From positions 45,489 to 109,488 of the forward strand of contig CAMFLR010000022.1 of NCBI GenBank assembly GCA_945957605.1: a DNA stretch of 64,000 nt, written 5' to 3'. Positions 26,089 through 35,190 of the stretch are shown in pieces. Origin of the DNA: an uncultured Isosphaeraceae bacterium. Its GTDB lineage: Bacteria > Planctomycetota > Planctomycetia > Isosphaerales > Isosphaeraceae. Numbering within the stretch: the stretch's first letter is position 1; each line of letters opens with the position of its first letter. Below the pieces are notes generated by a model. That model saw only the letters and a list, made by a program, of their open reading frames with translations, was not told the DNA's origin and searched no databases. Position numbers and translations under genes: made by a program.

Positions 26089-28521
26089 TTAATGGTTGAA
26101 TAAGAATTCTTTAGAATTCAGCAGCGCCCAGAAGAGATCCTGGGCACCTGTGGTACGGTTTGGCGCTTCGGCGATCAGTTTCACCGCGGTTTCGACTTCG
26201 TGTGGTTCGGCCGGACGATTAAAGACGATCACGTAGAGCTTTTTCACGAGCGCCGAATCGTTGATCGACTTGTCCTTGAGCAGAGTCGCCAGCCGACCGT
26301 CGGTCGCCGTCACCTTGCGCTGAACGACATCGCCGTTCATGAGATGAAGTGCTTGCGAAAGGTTGGGATCGACTCCACGTTCGCATTCGCAGGCGATGGC
26401 ACGTACGGGACGGCCGAAAGTGTCGAGGAAATACGATTTGAAAGTCGTGTCGGGAAGAGAAATCGATCGTGTCCCTTCGGGGCGAAGAGCGAACTTTTCG
26501 GTGGTGCCGGTCGCGGAATTGACGGCGTCGAGCAACGCTTCGGCAGAGAGACGCTTGACGCGATAATGCGTGAAGAACGTTGAGTCGAGCCGGTTGTCGG
26601 GTGTTGGCAAGGCACTTAAAGCGTAGACGTTGCTCTTGAGAATGAGACGTAGGAGCGATTTGAGATCATATTTCGACTTGATGAATTCCTGAGCGAGTGC
26701 GTCGAGTAGTTCGGGATTGCTAGGCGGGTTCGTAGCGCGGAGGTCGTCGATGGGATTGACCAGGCCGATTCCCATCAAATAACCCCAGTAGCGATTGACG
26801 ACGTTGCGGGCGGTCCAGGGGTTATCGGCTGTTGTGAGCCAGCGAGAGAGTGCGCGGCGGCGGTCGACGGGATCGTCGGCGGGAGGGGCGTTGAGCGGCC
26901 GGGGTGTCGCGCGTTTGCCGGTGCGGGGTTGATTGATTTCACCGGAAGACGTGACGTAGATCACGCGTTCCTGGCCGAACAGGCCGAATTCGTCGCTGTT
27001 CTTGGTGCGGATGCGGGCGAAGTAGGCGGCGAGACCGTAGTAATCGTCCTGGCCGTAGGCTTCAAACGGGTGGTGGTGGCACTTGGCGCACTGAAGCCGC
27101 ACGCCCATGAACAATTGAGCCGTTGTTTCGGCGAGATCTTCCGGATTGCTGGCGACGCGGAAATAGTTTGCGGGACCAGATGTGAAGATCGACCCTTGCG
27201 CGGTGACGAGCTCGTCGATCATCGCGTCGAAATGCTTGTTCGAGCGAAACGAGTCGCGGAGCCAGAGGTTGAGCGCGAGCATCCCTTGCGTGCCGAGGGT
27301 TTCGGAATTCACGCGGAGCAAGTCGCCCCATTTCAGTGTCCAGTAATCGACATATTCCGGTCGGTCGAGCACGCGGTCGACGAGCTTTTCGCGTTTTTGC
27401 GGATCCTTATCGGCGAGAAAGGCTTCAACTTCGTCCGCAGTGGGAATCGTGCCGATGGTGTCCAACATCACGCGGCGGAGGAATTCGGCGTCGGTGCAAG
27501 TAGGAGAGGGGACGAGGCCAAGCTCGCGCCATTTCGCGGCGGCTTTTTCGTCGAGGATGTTCGCCGGCTTCCAGGCGAATGCTTTGGTGGCCGAGAAGGG
27601 GACGGTCACTCGTGCGAGTGCGGCTTGGCCCTGGTAACGCGCCATGATGTTGGTTTCGCCCTGGCGCTCGACCTTCGTTGCGCCAAGCTTGCTCACGGTC
27701 GCCACGCCTTCGTTGAGCGAGTCGAAACGCGCCTGGTCGGTCACGTCTTGAAGCGTGCCGTCGCTCAGGATTGCGGTGACGATGTATTGCTGAGTTTCGC
27801 CAGGCCTGAGCACGCGAGCGGGTGGTTCGATCCGGACGCCTGTTACCGTGGGATCGGTCGCAAGCGGCGTTGTTGCGCCTTGCTCAAGCCAGAGTCGCAA
27901 CACTTCGTATTCGGCTGAGTCGGGAATTAGCCGCTTGCCGCCAGCGTGGGCGACGGCGAGTGTCGGCTTGAGCAACAGGAGGCTTTCGGTTGGTGCGAAC
28001 GGGGTCACACGTCGACCGCGTGCGCTTTTGACGATTGCGGTGTAGTCGGGATCGGGCTCGAAGCCGAGCAACGAGAGTTTGAAGCCGCCCTTGCCGTGCT
28101 GCGAGCCGTGGCAGGCGCCCATGTTGCAACCGAGCTTGGTCAGAATCGGCTGGACTTCGTTGCGAAACGAAACGACGCGCGGAGTGGTCGATTTCGCCAC
28201 CTCGACGGGAACTTTCGCAGTCGTTCCCATCGCGGAGACGATCAATTCTCCCTTGCCATCAGCGCGGGGGTGAACTCGCTGGAGTTTATCGATCGCAACT
28301 GGCGACTCTGGTGCCGCTTTGATTTGCGAGGTCGCGGTCAGGTCTTGTTTGGAACCGTCGGCAAATACGCCGATCACCAGAATGCGCTGGCTTGCGGCGG
28401 GGCCGTTGAGTGCGATCTTTGCCGGCCAGACCTCGAGTGATTTCGGCGAATTCGCGGCGAGGAGCGGGCGGGTGACGATCAAGCCAACGACGATCGCCGC
28501 GAGGAGGGTTCGCTTGCGCAC
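26089..28521 (-). CDS. DUF1549/DUF1553 protein with Ig-like and cytochrome-like segments
   Basis: 810-residue exported protein of the DUF1549/DUF1553 type, a hallmark of planctomycetes. After the signal peptide come a bacterial Ig-like region (SLEVWPAKIALNG), then QPILTKLGCNMGACHGS, where the haem-type motif is CX4CH rather than CXXCH. A second Ig-like stretch follows, then DUF1549 (FLRRVMLDTIGTIPTADEV, KWGDLLRVNSE) and DUF1553 (DNPWTARNVVNRYWGYLMG to the end). It starts at a GTG. As first gene of the unit, it has a promoter upstream at 28626-28654. Biochemical role is unproven. Confidence 0.9.
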   Translation of the reverse strand: MRKRTLLAAIVVGLIVTRPLLAANSPKSLEVWPAKIALNGPAASQRILVIGVFADGSKQDLTATSQIKAAPESPVAIDKLQRVHPRADGKGELIVSAMGTTAKVPVEVAKSTTPRVVSFRNEVQPILTKLGCNMGACHGSQHGKGGFKLSLLGFEPDPDYTAIVKSARGRRVTPFAPTESLLLLKPTLAVAHAGGKRLIPDSAEYEVLRLWLEQGATTPLATDPTVTGVRIEPPARVLRPGETQQYIVTAILSDGTLQDVTDQARFDSLNEGVATVSKLGATKVERQGETNIMARYQGQAALARVTVPFSATKAFAWKPANILDEKAAAKWRELGLVPSPTCTDAEFLRRVMLDTIGTIPTADEVEAFLADKDPQKREKLVDRVLDRPEYVDYWTLKWGDLLRVNSETLGTQGMLALNLWLRDSFRSNKHFDAMIDELVTAQGSIFTSGPANYFRVASNPEDLAETTAQLFMGVRLQCAKCHHHPFEAYGQDDYYGLAAYFARIRTKNSDEFGLFGQERVIYVTSSGEINQPRTGKRATPRPLNAPPADDPVDRRRALSRWLTTADNPWTARNVVNRYWGYLMGIGLVNPIDDLRATNPPSNPELLDALAQEFIKSKYDLKSLLRLILKSNVYALSALPTPDNRLDSTFFTHYRVKRLSAEALLDAVNSATGTTEKFALRPEGTRSISLPDTTFKSYFLDTFGRPVRAIACECERGVDPNLSQALHLMNGDVVQRKVTATDGRLATLLKDKSINDSALVKKLYVIVFNRPAEPHEVETAVKLIAEAPNRTTGAQDLFWALLNSKEFLFNH

Positions 28522-28625
28522 GGGTGGGCCCCCGTTTTATTCAAAGGTGGCGAGGCTCGTATTCTCTGGGCGAGATTCAAGGCGCAGGGTAGGACGGAGC
28601 AGGCATCATTGCGACTGCGTGTTTA

Positions 28626-28654
28626 ACAATAATTCATTTCCTGGCCAAGTGCAA
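28626..28654 (-). promoter_or_regulatory. Likely promoter of the DUF1549-WD40-PPC-mobA unit
   Basis: On the minus strand: TTGCAC (28649-28654), 17-base spacer, TATTGT (28626-28631). It is a good sigma-70 match, in an AT-richer spot of the gap, about 105 bases before the GTG start at 28521. Confidence 0.5.
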
Positions 28655-28724
28655 CAAGACCGCGCGGAATTTATCGATGGAAGGTGAAAGCGGAGAGATG
28701 CTTAAGCAATGTATGCGAAACGGA

Positions 28725-29840
28725 TCAACGCATCATTGATTCGGTCACACCAACGGCGACGCGCGATTGATCGACGTCTTCGAGCGCGACGGGCGATTCG
28801 TGCGGCCGGAAGCGCGGGAGCCAGACCCATTCGGTGCGGCCCGAGGTGATGATGTCGGCGACCTCTGTGCTGAGCGCGACGCCCCCTTTGCCGTTGAGAT
28901 GAACGGGGTCGACGAAACGCGTGTGATCGTAGTTTGAACGGCGAGCGTCGAGCACGGTGAGGTGAGGATATTTGGCGGAGAATTCGCGGATGAAGTCGGA
29001 GAACTTCGCGTCAGCTCCGCTTTGCACGCGCCGGGCGTGAATGGCGGGGGAAACGGGCGGGAGCAGCCAATAAACTTTCGTGCCCTTTGAGTGAGCGAGT
29101 TTCATCAGTTTGTGAATATAGCTGCGATTGACGTTGTTGCACCAGAAGCGGTCGGACATCAGATTGAAGTGGTCCTTCTCGGTCACCTCGCCCTTGAAGT
29201 TCGGGTTATCCGGCGTGTATTCGGCGCCTCGATGCACGGTCCAGTTGCGTTTGTAGACGCGATTGGTGGCTTCGAGCGGATCGGTCTTACCCTCGACCGC
29301 CGACGTGATGTTCGTGCGAATTTCCCAGCGCGAGCGGAATGATGTTAGAACTTGGTCGCGCGCCATTTCGACGAAGAAGCTGAAGTCGCGTCCCGCGCGG
29401 GAAAGTTCGATCAATTCGGGGATCGTGAGGATTTCGGGCCAGTTGCGCGATGAGTGTCGCGGGCTGCCGGTGAGCAGGTCGGGCATGAAATCGACGATGA
29501 TGAACTTGGGATGCGAGCCGGATTCGAGAGCATGCTTGTAGATGAAGTAAGTCGCCGGCGCCGACGACGCGCAGATGGAAAGGTTGTAAACTTTCTGGCC
29601 GAGCTTCGCTTCAAGAACCTCGGGAATCATCCCGTGCTTCACGAGGCTGTCGCCCAGGCAAAGGATGTCGGCGTCTTTGGCGTCGCGACGGGCTGATGTG
29701 TCACTCAGGCCCCACGAAAGAGTCGCCGTATTCGTGTACTTGAACGTATTGAGATGAAAATAGCCTTCTGCAAATAGGATCAGCGCGACCGTACCCAGAA
29801 GGCCGAGCGGCAAGCGCAAGTGGGATCGAGTGTCAGACAT
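28725..29840 (-). CDS. SGNH/GDSL hydrolase-like membrane-anchored protein
   Basis: 371 residues from the ATG at 29840 (an ATG two codons upstream is equally possible). A single N-terminal membrane segment (about 9-25, LPLGLLGTVALILFAEGYF) anchors an SGNH-like domain. Catalytic elements: ILCLGDSLVKHG (block I, GDS serine) and FVDPVHLNGKG (block V, Asp and His). NLSICASS fits block II. Such proteins in glycan loci often handle O-acetyl groups, like AlgX/AlgJ; that role here follows from the glycosyltransferase neighbours. The frame is open into the neighbouring gene but only by overlap with its antisense. Confidence 0.75.
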   Translation of the reverse strand: MSDTRSHLRLPLGLLGTVALILFAEGYFHLNTFKYTNTATLSWGLSDTSARRDAKDADILCLGDSLVKHGMIPEVLEAKLGQKVYNLSICASSAPATYFIYKHALESGSHPKFIIVDFMPDLLTGSPRHSSRNWPEILTIPELIELSRAGRDFSFFVEMARDQVLTSFRSRWEIRTNITSAVEGKTDPLEATNRVYKRNWTVHRGAEYTPDNPNFKGEVTEKDHFNLMSDRFWCNNVNRSYIHKLMKLAHSKGTKVYWLLPPVSPAIHARRVQSGADAKFSDFIREFSAKYPHLTVLDARRSNYDHTRFVDPVHLNGKGGVALSTEVADIITSGRTEWVWLPRFRPHESPVALEDVDQSRVAVGVTESMMR

Positions 29841-29860
29841 GCCCATGAGACTGGCACTCC

Positions 29861-31117
29861 TCAGGCCGATGCGGCCAGCGGCTTCCGGCGCGATTGCACG
29901 GCCGCCGCGACGCGATCGGATAAGGTTTGAAATCGCTGATCCCAGTGATATCCGCGATCGACGAGGTTGCGACCCGCTTCGCCAAGCTGATGAGCATAGT
30001 CCGGGTTGTAGATGAGTGATGCGAGCGAATTCGCGAGCGCGGGGAGATCGCCAAACGCATTTAGCAGACCGGTTTTGCCGTGCTCGACAACTTCCGGCAC
30101 ACCGCCTGCCGCAGCCGCGACGACGGGCTTGCCGTTCGCCCAGGCTTCGAGATAGACGATGCCGAACGAGTCGGTGCGCGAAGGCATGGCGAAGACGTCG
30201 AGCGAGTCGTAGAAGTGAGGCACATCTGCTGGCGGAATTGAACCAAGCAGGTGGAGCCAGGGACGATCGCGCCAGGAGCCGGAGTCGAGGAAGGCGTCGA
30301 ATTCGGGAGTCGCGGAGCCGGCGAGTACGAGGGCGATTGGCTCGGCGCGATCGGCGTTGAGCATGTCGATTGCGCGAATGAGGTCGGGCGTTCCCTTGTT
30401 TGGGTCGAGTGCTCCGAGCTGGCCGACGATCTTGCGGCCCGTCAGGTCGTAGCGAGCGCGAAACGCTGCGCCGTCGCCGCCGGTGACGTCGGATTTGTCG
30501 ATCGCCATGGGTAGTGTGAGGAGGCGATTGCGAGGGATATTCCAACCGGCGAGGACGTCGGATTCCATCCGGGTTGGCGAGACGATGAGATCGGCCTCGC
30601 TTAGCAGGCGAATCTGGTGCGGTCGCGTGTACGTGCGGTTGACGGGGTCGCCGGGTGTCGAGAGATGCAGGAATGGGGTGAGGATGAGTGGTACGCCTGC
30701 GGCCCGAGCCGTTTGGAGCGCCGCGTAGCTGAAGAGGGTGAAGGGAAAGCCGACGCCGAACACTGCGTCGTAGTCGCCGCGAATCCGAGCGATGCCAGGG
30801 ATGATCGGCATGTACGACGCGATCTGGCACTGCGTCCGCCAGTGGGGGACATAGCTGAGAAGGCGTCCGGCGTAGCGCTGGAAAGGCAGGTGGCGAATGG
30901 GCAAACGGTGGACGACCGCGCCGTCGACGATCGATTCGGCGGGGGCATCGACGCGGCGGCGAGATTTGTCGGTGTAATAGCGGAGGTCGTGGGCGTTGCT
31001 TGTGAACACATCAACATGATGGCCGGACGCGACGTAGCGTTTGACGATCGCGCGGCCATAAGTCTCGGCGCCGCCGATGCAGGGGTGATACCGGTGCGTG
31101 AACCAGGCGATACGCAT
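29861..31117 (-). CDS. Glycosyltransferase family 4
   Basis: 418-residue GT4 (GT-B fold) enzyme that moves a sugar from a nucleotide donor. It starts MRIAWFTHRYHPCIGGAE, a typical GT4 N-terminus, and has the C-terminal donor-binding region (VGQLGALDPNKGTPDLIRAI, then PSRTDSFGIVYLEAWANGKP with the EX7E-type glutamates). The ATG at 31117 has AAGGATGAAG upstream; the frame opens at 31297 but the added 60 residues are not GT4-like and cross a repeat element. It sits 20 bases before the SGNH gene. Confidence 0.9.
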   Translation of the reverse strand: MRIAWFTHRYHPCIGGAETYGRAIVKRYVASGHHVDVFTSNAHDLRYYTDKSRRRVDAPAESIVDGAVVHRLPIRHLPFQRYAGRLLSYVPHWRTQCQIASYMPIIPGIARIRGDYDAVFGVGFPFTLFSYAALQTARAAGVPLILTPFLHLSTPGDPVNRTYTRPHQIRLLSEADLIVSPTRMESDVLAGWNIPRNRLLTLPMAIDKSDVTGGDGAAFRARYDLTGRKIVGQLGALDPNKGTPDLIRAIDMLNADRAEPIALVLAGSATPEFDAFLDSGSWRDRPWLHLLGSIPPADVPHFYDSLDVFAMPSRTDSFGIVYLEAWANGKPVVAAAAGGVPEVVEHGKTGLLNAFGDLPALANSLASLIYNPDYAHQLGEAGRNLVDRGYHWDQRFQTLSDRVAAAVQSRRKPLAASA

Positions 31118-31172
31118 GCGATCTTCATCCTTGAATGAGCAGGCGAACACCAAGCGGGATCTCGGCCTGGAT

Positions 31173-31238
31173 GCCACTGACTCTACCAGTGATCCTGTTT
31201 TCTGTACGGAATTGAAGAGCACTGGCAGAGCCAGTGGC
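31173..31238. repeat. Inverted pair of CACTGG/CCAGTG hairpin units
   Basis: Unit 1 at 31173-31191 (GCCACTGACTCTACCAGTG) and unit 2 at 31220-31238 (CACTGGCAGAGCCAGTGGC) are inverted copies, differing at two positions, with 28 bases between. Each unit is itself a small palindrome. It fills the gap between the GT-C gene and the GT4 gene. The arrangement is like REP/BIME elements. A related pair is at 63891-63959. Confidence 0.7.
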
Positions 31239-31265
31239 ACCCGAATCTCAATCGCTAGCAAAACC

Positions 31266-32819
31266 TTAGCGAATGACTCTGTCACCCGTTGTTGCAACGG
31301 CGACTGGTCGCTCGAACACGTAAACGAGTGCCTGGCGTTTGCGAGGATGCTCGGGATAGGTGGCGACGGGCTTCAAGTCGCCGACGACCGAACGCATCTG
31401 TTCGCAATAGGGCCAGGGGCCGTGGAGGTGGGCGTCGCGGACGACGACGTAACGCAGGTTGGTGTCGTTGGGGGCGTCGATGATGTTCGCGAAGGTGTAG
31501 CCGGTCCGTCCCCCGTAAAAGAGTGACAGCCCGGTGACATCCGCGACCTTTTCTCCCTGCGGAACGTGCTGGGCGACCCAGGCGCCTGCTTCGCGGTAGC
31601 CGGCCATCGACTCGTTGATCGGGGCGAATGATTCGCGTCCCAGGAAGATGGTGAGACCGGCGATCACGAGCACCCAAACGGCAGGTCCGCCGGTGTATTT
31701 CGCGTCGTCGAGCCCGAGCCAGCGGCCGGGAATTGTGAGTCGCGACATCAGATTATGCAAACCCGAACCGGCTGCCGGAATCAGCAAATAAGCGACGATC
31801 ATCGCGTGTCGCGGCGTGCAATAACCGCCCGTCGCGTGCAGGCGTATCAGTGCAAGAGCCGAGGCCGCGACGATGATTGTGACGAACAGAAATGGCCGGG
31901 CGCGGTCGTTGAGCGGCCAGGCGAAGATGAGTCCGGCGACGACGAATGGCAGAAGCGGCAGCGTCACGGAATCACGCACCGCGTCGGACATTTCCCGAGC
32001 GGCGATGGCGTAGGTTTTTGCCGTGGTTTGATTGGGATCGAGCGGGCGTGAGCGTTCGACGGCGGTTGGGGCCGACTTCGGCGCGGTGCCGAGCAAACGC
32101 TGGACGGCGGGCTTTGTACCAAGTCCGCCCTTCATCGCGATGTAGGGGCCAACCAGCAGCGCGGGGCCGATCACAAGGAAGCCGACGGCCGCCCACCAGC
32201 GCGGCCAGACGAGACGCGTCGAACGCATCAGCGGCATGGCGGCGAGCGAGGCGATCAAGGCCAGCGGTAGGAGTAAACCTTCGGGCCGCGCGAGGTATGC
32301 GAGCGCCGCGAAGGCAATGGTCGGCGGCAGCCAGACGAATTGTCCTTCGCGGAGGAAGCGAAGAGCGGTGTAGACGCCCCAGGTCCAGAAGAGCAGGAAC
32401 GTGCTTTCGCTGAGGACGTCAGCCATCGTGTGACCGGTGACGGGCACGAGCAGCGATAGGACGACTGCGAGCCAGGCCGTCGTGCCGCCGAAGAGTTGCA
32501 CGGCAACGAGGTAGAGGGGGATGACCCAGAGCACTCCGGCCACGCATGACGCAAATTGCGCCGATCGCTGCCACCCATCAGGCGTATCCGGTGCGAGCAG
32601 GACGCGGTGCGAGATCATGATGCCGAATGGATAGGCGGGGTGGTCGACCGCGCGGAGTAGGCCGTCGTGCAGTGAGCCCTTGTCGAGCTGTTGGGCCTGG
32701 GAGATGTATCGTAGGCCGTCGTTGAACATGACGGCGGTGTGCGACGCCATCCAGCCGAGCAGTCCGGCGGTTGCGGCCATCAAGAGCACGATGCGTGCCG
32801 CGTGTTGACGTCCGGTCAT
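31266..32819 (-). CDS. GT-C type membrane glycosyltransferase (ArnT/PMT-like)
   Basis: 517-residue integral membrane protein with about ten or more hydrophobic helices. The first loop carries FNDGLRYISQAQQL and DHPAYPFG, where an acidic residue is the catalytic base in GT-C enzymes that use polyprenyl-phosphate sugars. A soluble tail of about 120 residues follows the last helix. It is thus likely to transfer a lipid-linked sugar on the outer face of the membrane. The ATG at 32819 has GAGAGGACGGAG upstream. It is in line with the GT2 gene upstream (65-base gap) and GT4 gene downstream. Confidence 0.75.
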   Translation of the reverse strand: MTGRQHAARIVLLMAATAGLLGWMASHTAVMFNDGLRYISQAQQLDKGSLHDGLLRAVDHPAYPFGIMISHRVLLAPDTPDGWQRSAQFASCVAGVLWVIPLYLVAVQLFGGTTAWLAVVLSLLVPVTGHTMADVLSESTFLLFWTWGVYTALRFLREGQFVWLPPTIAFAALAYLARPEGLLLPLALIASLAAMPLMRSTRLVWPRWWAAVGFLVIGPALLVGPYIAMKGGLGTKPAVQRLLGTAPKSAPTAVERSRPLDPNQTTAKTYAIAAREMSDAVRDSVTLPLLPFVVAGLIFAWPLNDRARPFLFVTIIVAASALALIRLHATGGYCTPRHAMIVAYLLIPAAGSGLHNLMSRLTIPGRWLGLDDAKYTGGPAVWVLVIAGLTIFLGRESFAPINESMAGYREAGAWVAQHVPQGEKVADVTGLSLFYGGRTGYTFANIIDAPNDTNLRYVVVRDAHLHGPWPYCEQMRSVVGDLKPVATYPEHPRKRQALVYVFERPVAVATTGDRVIR

Positions 32820-32883
32820 AGGCTCCGTCCTCTCCGGTTCGGTCTGGCGAATCCTTCGCCCCGAGTATTCTTCGCGCTGCAGG

Positions 32884-33900
32884 TCAGGGAATTTCGGTCG
32901 CTGTCACGACTTCGTCGGCCAGTTTCAGTACGGCCCGGCCACGAAGATTTTCATCACCATGTTTCATCTTACGGGCGACGAGGCGAATTCGCTCCCAAGA
33001 GCGGGCATCGTCGTCGCGCCGCCTGATCCTGGCCCAGGCTCCACGCAGTTTCGCCTCGGCGGCGATGATGGCGTGGAGTCCGAGAAACTGCCAGCGCGGC
33101 AAGTGCTTTTGGAAGTACAGCAACTTGCTGTGCCGGGTGATCACGCGCATCCTGGCCGAAATCGGCCGATTCTGCAAGGGACGTAGGTGAACGACTGAGA
33201 TCGAGGGGTCGTACATCACCTGCCAGCCCTTGTTTTGAGCCGATTTGCAGAGCGCAACCTCTTCATAATAGAGGAAGAAATCTTCGTCCATGCCATTTAC
33301 TTCTTCCATCATGGTTGGATGAAGCAAAACGCAGGCGCCTGTGACCCAGGGGACGGGTCCAGGTTTTATGCGCCATTCGGGCTGGTATTTCCGGCGCGAT
33401 CGGGGTATCAACTGCTCCCAAACGGTCCGCGAGAGCGTGGGAAGCACTCCGACAGAGGGCTGAGGCGACCCGTCAGGGTTTTTCAGTCCGAAGCCGACGA
33501 TGCCTGGAGGGTTGGCCTCGCGCTCGAACCGATCGATTCGGCTGAGTACGTTTGCGATTAAACCGGCGTCCGCCACGACGTCTGGATTCAGCACCAAGAG
33601 CCAACACCCCCGCGCGGCGGTCCAACCGGCGTTAACGCCAACGGCGAAGCCTCCATTTTCGGTCCGAGGGATCAGCTTGACCCCTTCGGGCAGGGATCGG
33701 AGTGATTCGGGCATGGGGTCTGGCGAACAATTGTCGACGACGATCACCTGGGCGCGGCCGTCTTGGACCTCCGCGGCCTGGCTAAGTTCGTCGACCAGGC
33801 GCTGGACGTCTTCCCAGCTATTGTAATTCACGATCACGACGGCCAGCCGTCGGGTCGCGGGTGGGGTTTGGGTCTCTGGAGATAGCACGCGGTCGCTCAT
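32884..33900 (-). CDS. Glycosyltransferase family 2 (rhamnosyltransferase-like)
   Basis: 338-residue cytoplasmic GT-A enzyme. The N-terminus has LAVVIVNYNSWED, then VIVDNCSPDP, GGFAVGVNAGW, LNPDVVAD (DXD-type site), and the acceptor-side ACVLLHPTMMEEVNGMDEDFFLYYEEVAL. This is the WcaA/rhamnosyltransferase kind of GT2. It is the first gene of the minus-strand half of the glycan locus. The gap upstream holds two CGGTCGGATT direct repeats. Confidence 0.9.
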   Translation of the reverse strand: MSDRVLSPETQTPPATRRLAVVIVNYNSWEDVQRLVDELSQAAEVQDGRAQVIVVDNCSPDPMPESLRSLPEGVKLIPRTENGGFAVGVNAGWTAARGCWLLVLNPDVVADAGLIANVLSRIDRFEREANPPGIVGFGLKNPDGSPQPSVGVLPTLSRTVWEQLIPRSRRKYQPEWRIKPGPVPWVTGACVLLHPTMMEEVNGMDEDFFLYYEEVALCKSAQNKGWQVMYDPSISVVHLRPLQNRPISARMRVITRHSKLLYFQKHLPRWQFLGLHAIIAAEAKLRGAWARIRRRDDDARSWERIRLVARKMKHGDENLRGRAVLKLADEVVTATEIP

Positions 33901-33934
33901 GATTTAGGAAAGTCGGCGTCGCGAGCGGCGAGAC

Positions 33935-33966
33935 CGGTCGGATTCATTGGAATAATCGGTCGGATT
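33935..33966. promoter_or_regulatory. Direct repeat, possible operator
   Basis: CGGTCGGATT occurs at 33935-33944 and 33957-33966, a period of 22 bases, about two helical turns. It is in the divergent gap between the GT2 gene and the sugar transferase gene, so a regulator bound here could act on both. No factor is known. Confidence 0.35.
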
Positions 33967-34113
33967 GGCCGATGGAAGAGTTTAAGGGAAAAACAGGAGG
34001 GGTCGCCACGGATGGTAAGACCACTCAGAAGCGCCGATGCGGCGCGACAGAGCGCTAGGCCGTTCGCGACCCGCCCGGTCCGGACGACACCGAGGGAACG
34101 GTGGACCCGAACC

Positions 34114-35190
34114 ATGAGCACACCCGCGATGAAATCGAACGGGTCGCCTTCGCCTGCAGGCGGCTCTCCTGCCCGAGTTCTTATTGTAGGCGGATGCCGC
34201 GACAGCCGCCGCATTGCGCGTACTCTGCGCAACGGGCCATGGCCCGACCTTCCCGTCGTCGGCTTTATCGACGCCGGCCATTCACGGTTGTCTGGTCCGC
34301 TCGCGCGTGGCCGACAGCTCGCCGTACACCCGCAGTCTGAGCCGGTGCCTGTCGTCGGGCGTATCGATCGCCTGGCCGAGTGGGTGGATCGCTTCAAGGC
34401 GACGCATCTCGTTGTGGCGCTTAATAATCGGTCGGCGCATCGCGTGCGTCGGCAGATCGACATCGTGTCGAAATCGAACATCAGCGTCCACTGGATTACG
34501 GCCGATCTGAAGCGATCGACGCTATCGGATCCGAACGCGGCTGTCGCCGCGATTACGATGGCGAAAACGCTGCGCTGGGAACGCGTGGCGAAGCGTGCCG
34601 TCGATTTCTTGGGTGCGTTTATCGGCCTGACGCTGCTGACTCCGCTGTTCCTCATTATCTCGGCCTGCATTCTCGTGACGACCGGAAGGCCGATTTTTTA
34701 CGTGCAGGAACGCGTGGGGCAGGGGGGCCGGCTGTTCCGGATGTACAAGTTCCGGAGCATGCGCATCGACGCTGAAGGGAAGACCGGGCCAATCTGGGCA
34801 TCGACTTCCGACAATCGCTGCACACGAATTGGCGGCTGGCTGCGCAGGACGAACATCGACGAGTTGCCGCAGTTGTTCAACGTGATCCGAGGCGAGATGA
34901 GTCTCGTTGGCCCACGTCCCGAGCGGCCGGTTTTCGTCGAAAAATTCCGCGATACGGTTGCTGACTACGACCTCCGTCACGCCGTTCCCGGTGGGATGAC
35001 CGGCTGGGCGCAGGTCCACGGCTGGCGCGGGCGGACGTCGCTGCGCAAGCGGGTGCAGTACGATCTCGACTACATCCAGCGCTGGGATTTCTGGCTCGAT
35101 TTCCGCGTGCTGTTCATGACGATTCAGCACATCGTCCACGGCAAGATCCGTTGGGCGCCGCCTCGCAAGCCGCGGAGTGCCAAGGTTTGA
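34114..35190 (+). CDS. Polyprenyl-phosphate sugar-1-phosphate transferase
   Basis: 358-residue sugar transferase of the WbaP/WcaJ type, which starts a glycan by linking a sugar phosphate to undecaprenyl phosphate. A Rossmann-like N-terminal domain (RVLIVGGCRDSRR, residues 21-33) is followed by one hydrophobic segment at about 166-189 and the catalytic core: QERVGQGGRLFRMYKFRSM, RTNIDELPQLFNVIRGEMSL and VGPRPERP. The usual four N-terminal membrane helices of the large type are missing. The ATG at 34114 is preferred; earlier starts lack a ribosome site. A GT2 gene follows with overlap. Confidence 0.88.
   Translation: MSTPAMKSNGSPSPAGGSPARVLIVGGCRDSRRIARTLRNGPWPDLPVVGFIDAGHSRLSGPLARGRQLAVHPQSEPVPVVGRIDRLAEWVDRFKATHLVVALNNRSAHRVRRQIDIVSKSNISVHWITADLKRSTLSDPNAAVAAITMAKTLRWERVAKRAVDFLGAFIGLTLLTPLFLIISACILVTTGRPIFYVQERVGQGGRLFRMYKFRSMRIDAEGKTGPIWASTSDNRCTRIGGWLRRTNIDELPQLFNVIRGEMSLVGPRPERPVFVEKFRDTVADYDLRHAVPGGMTGWAQVHGWRGRTSLRKRVQYDLDYIQRWDFWLDFRVLFMTIQHIVHGKIRWAPPRKPRSAKV

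Noticed and set aside
29847..30830. Extension of the SGNH hydrolase frame by about 330 codons
   Set aside because: Very Arg/Pro-rich sequence that coincides with the GT4 gene in another frame.
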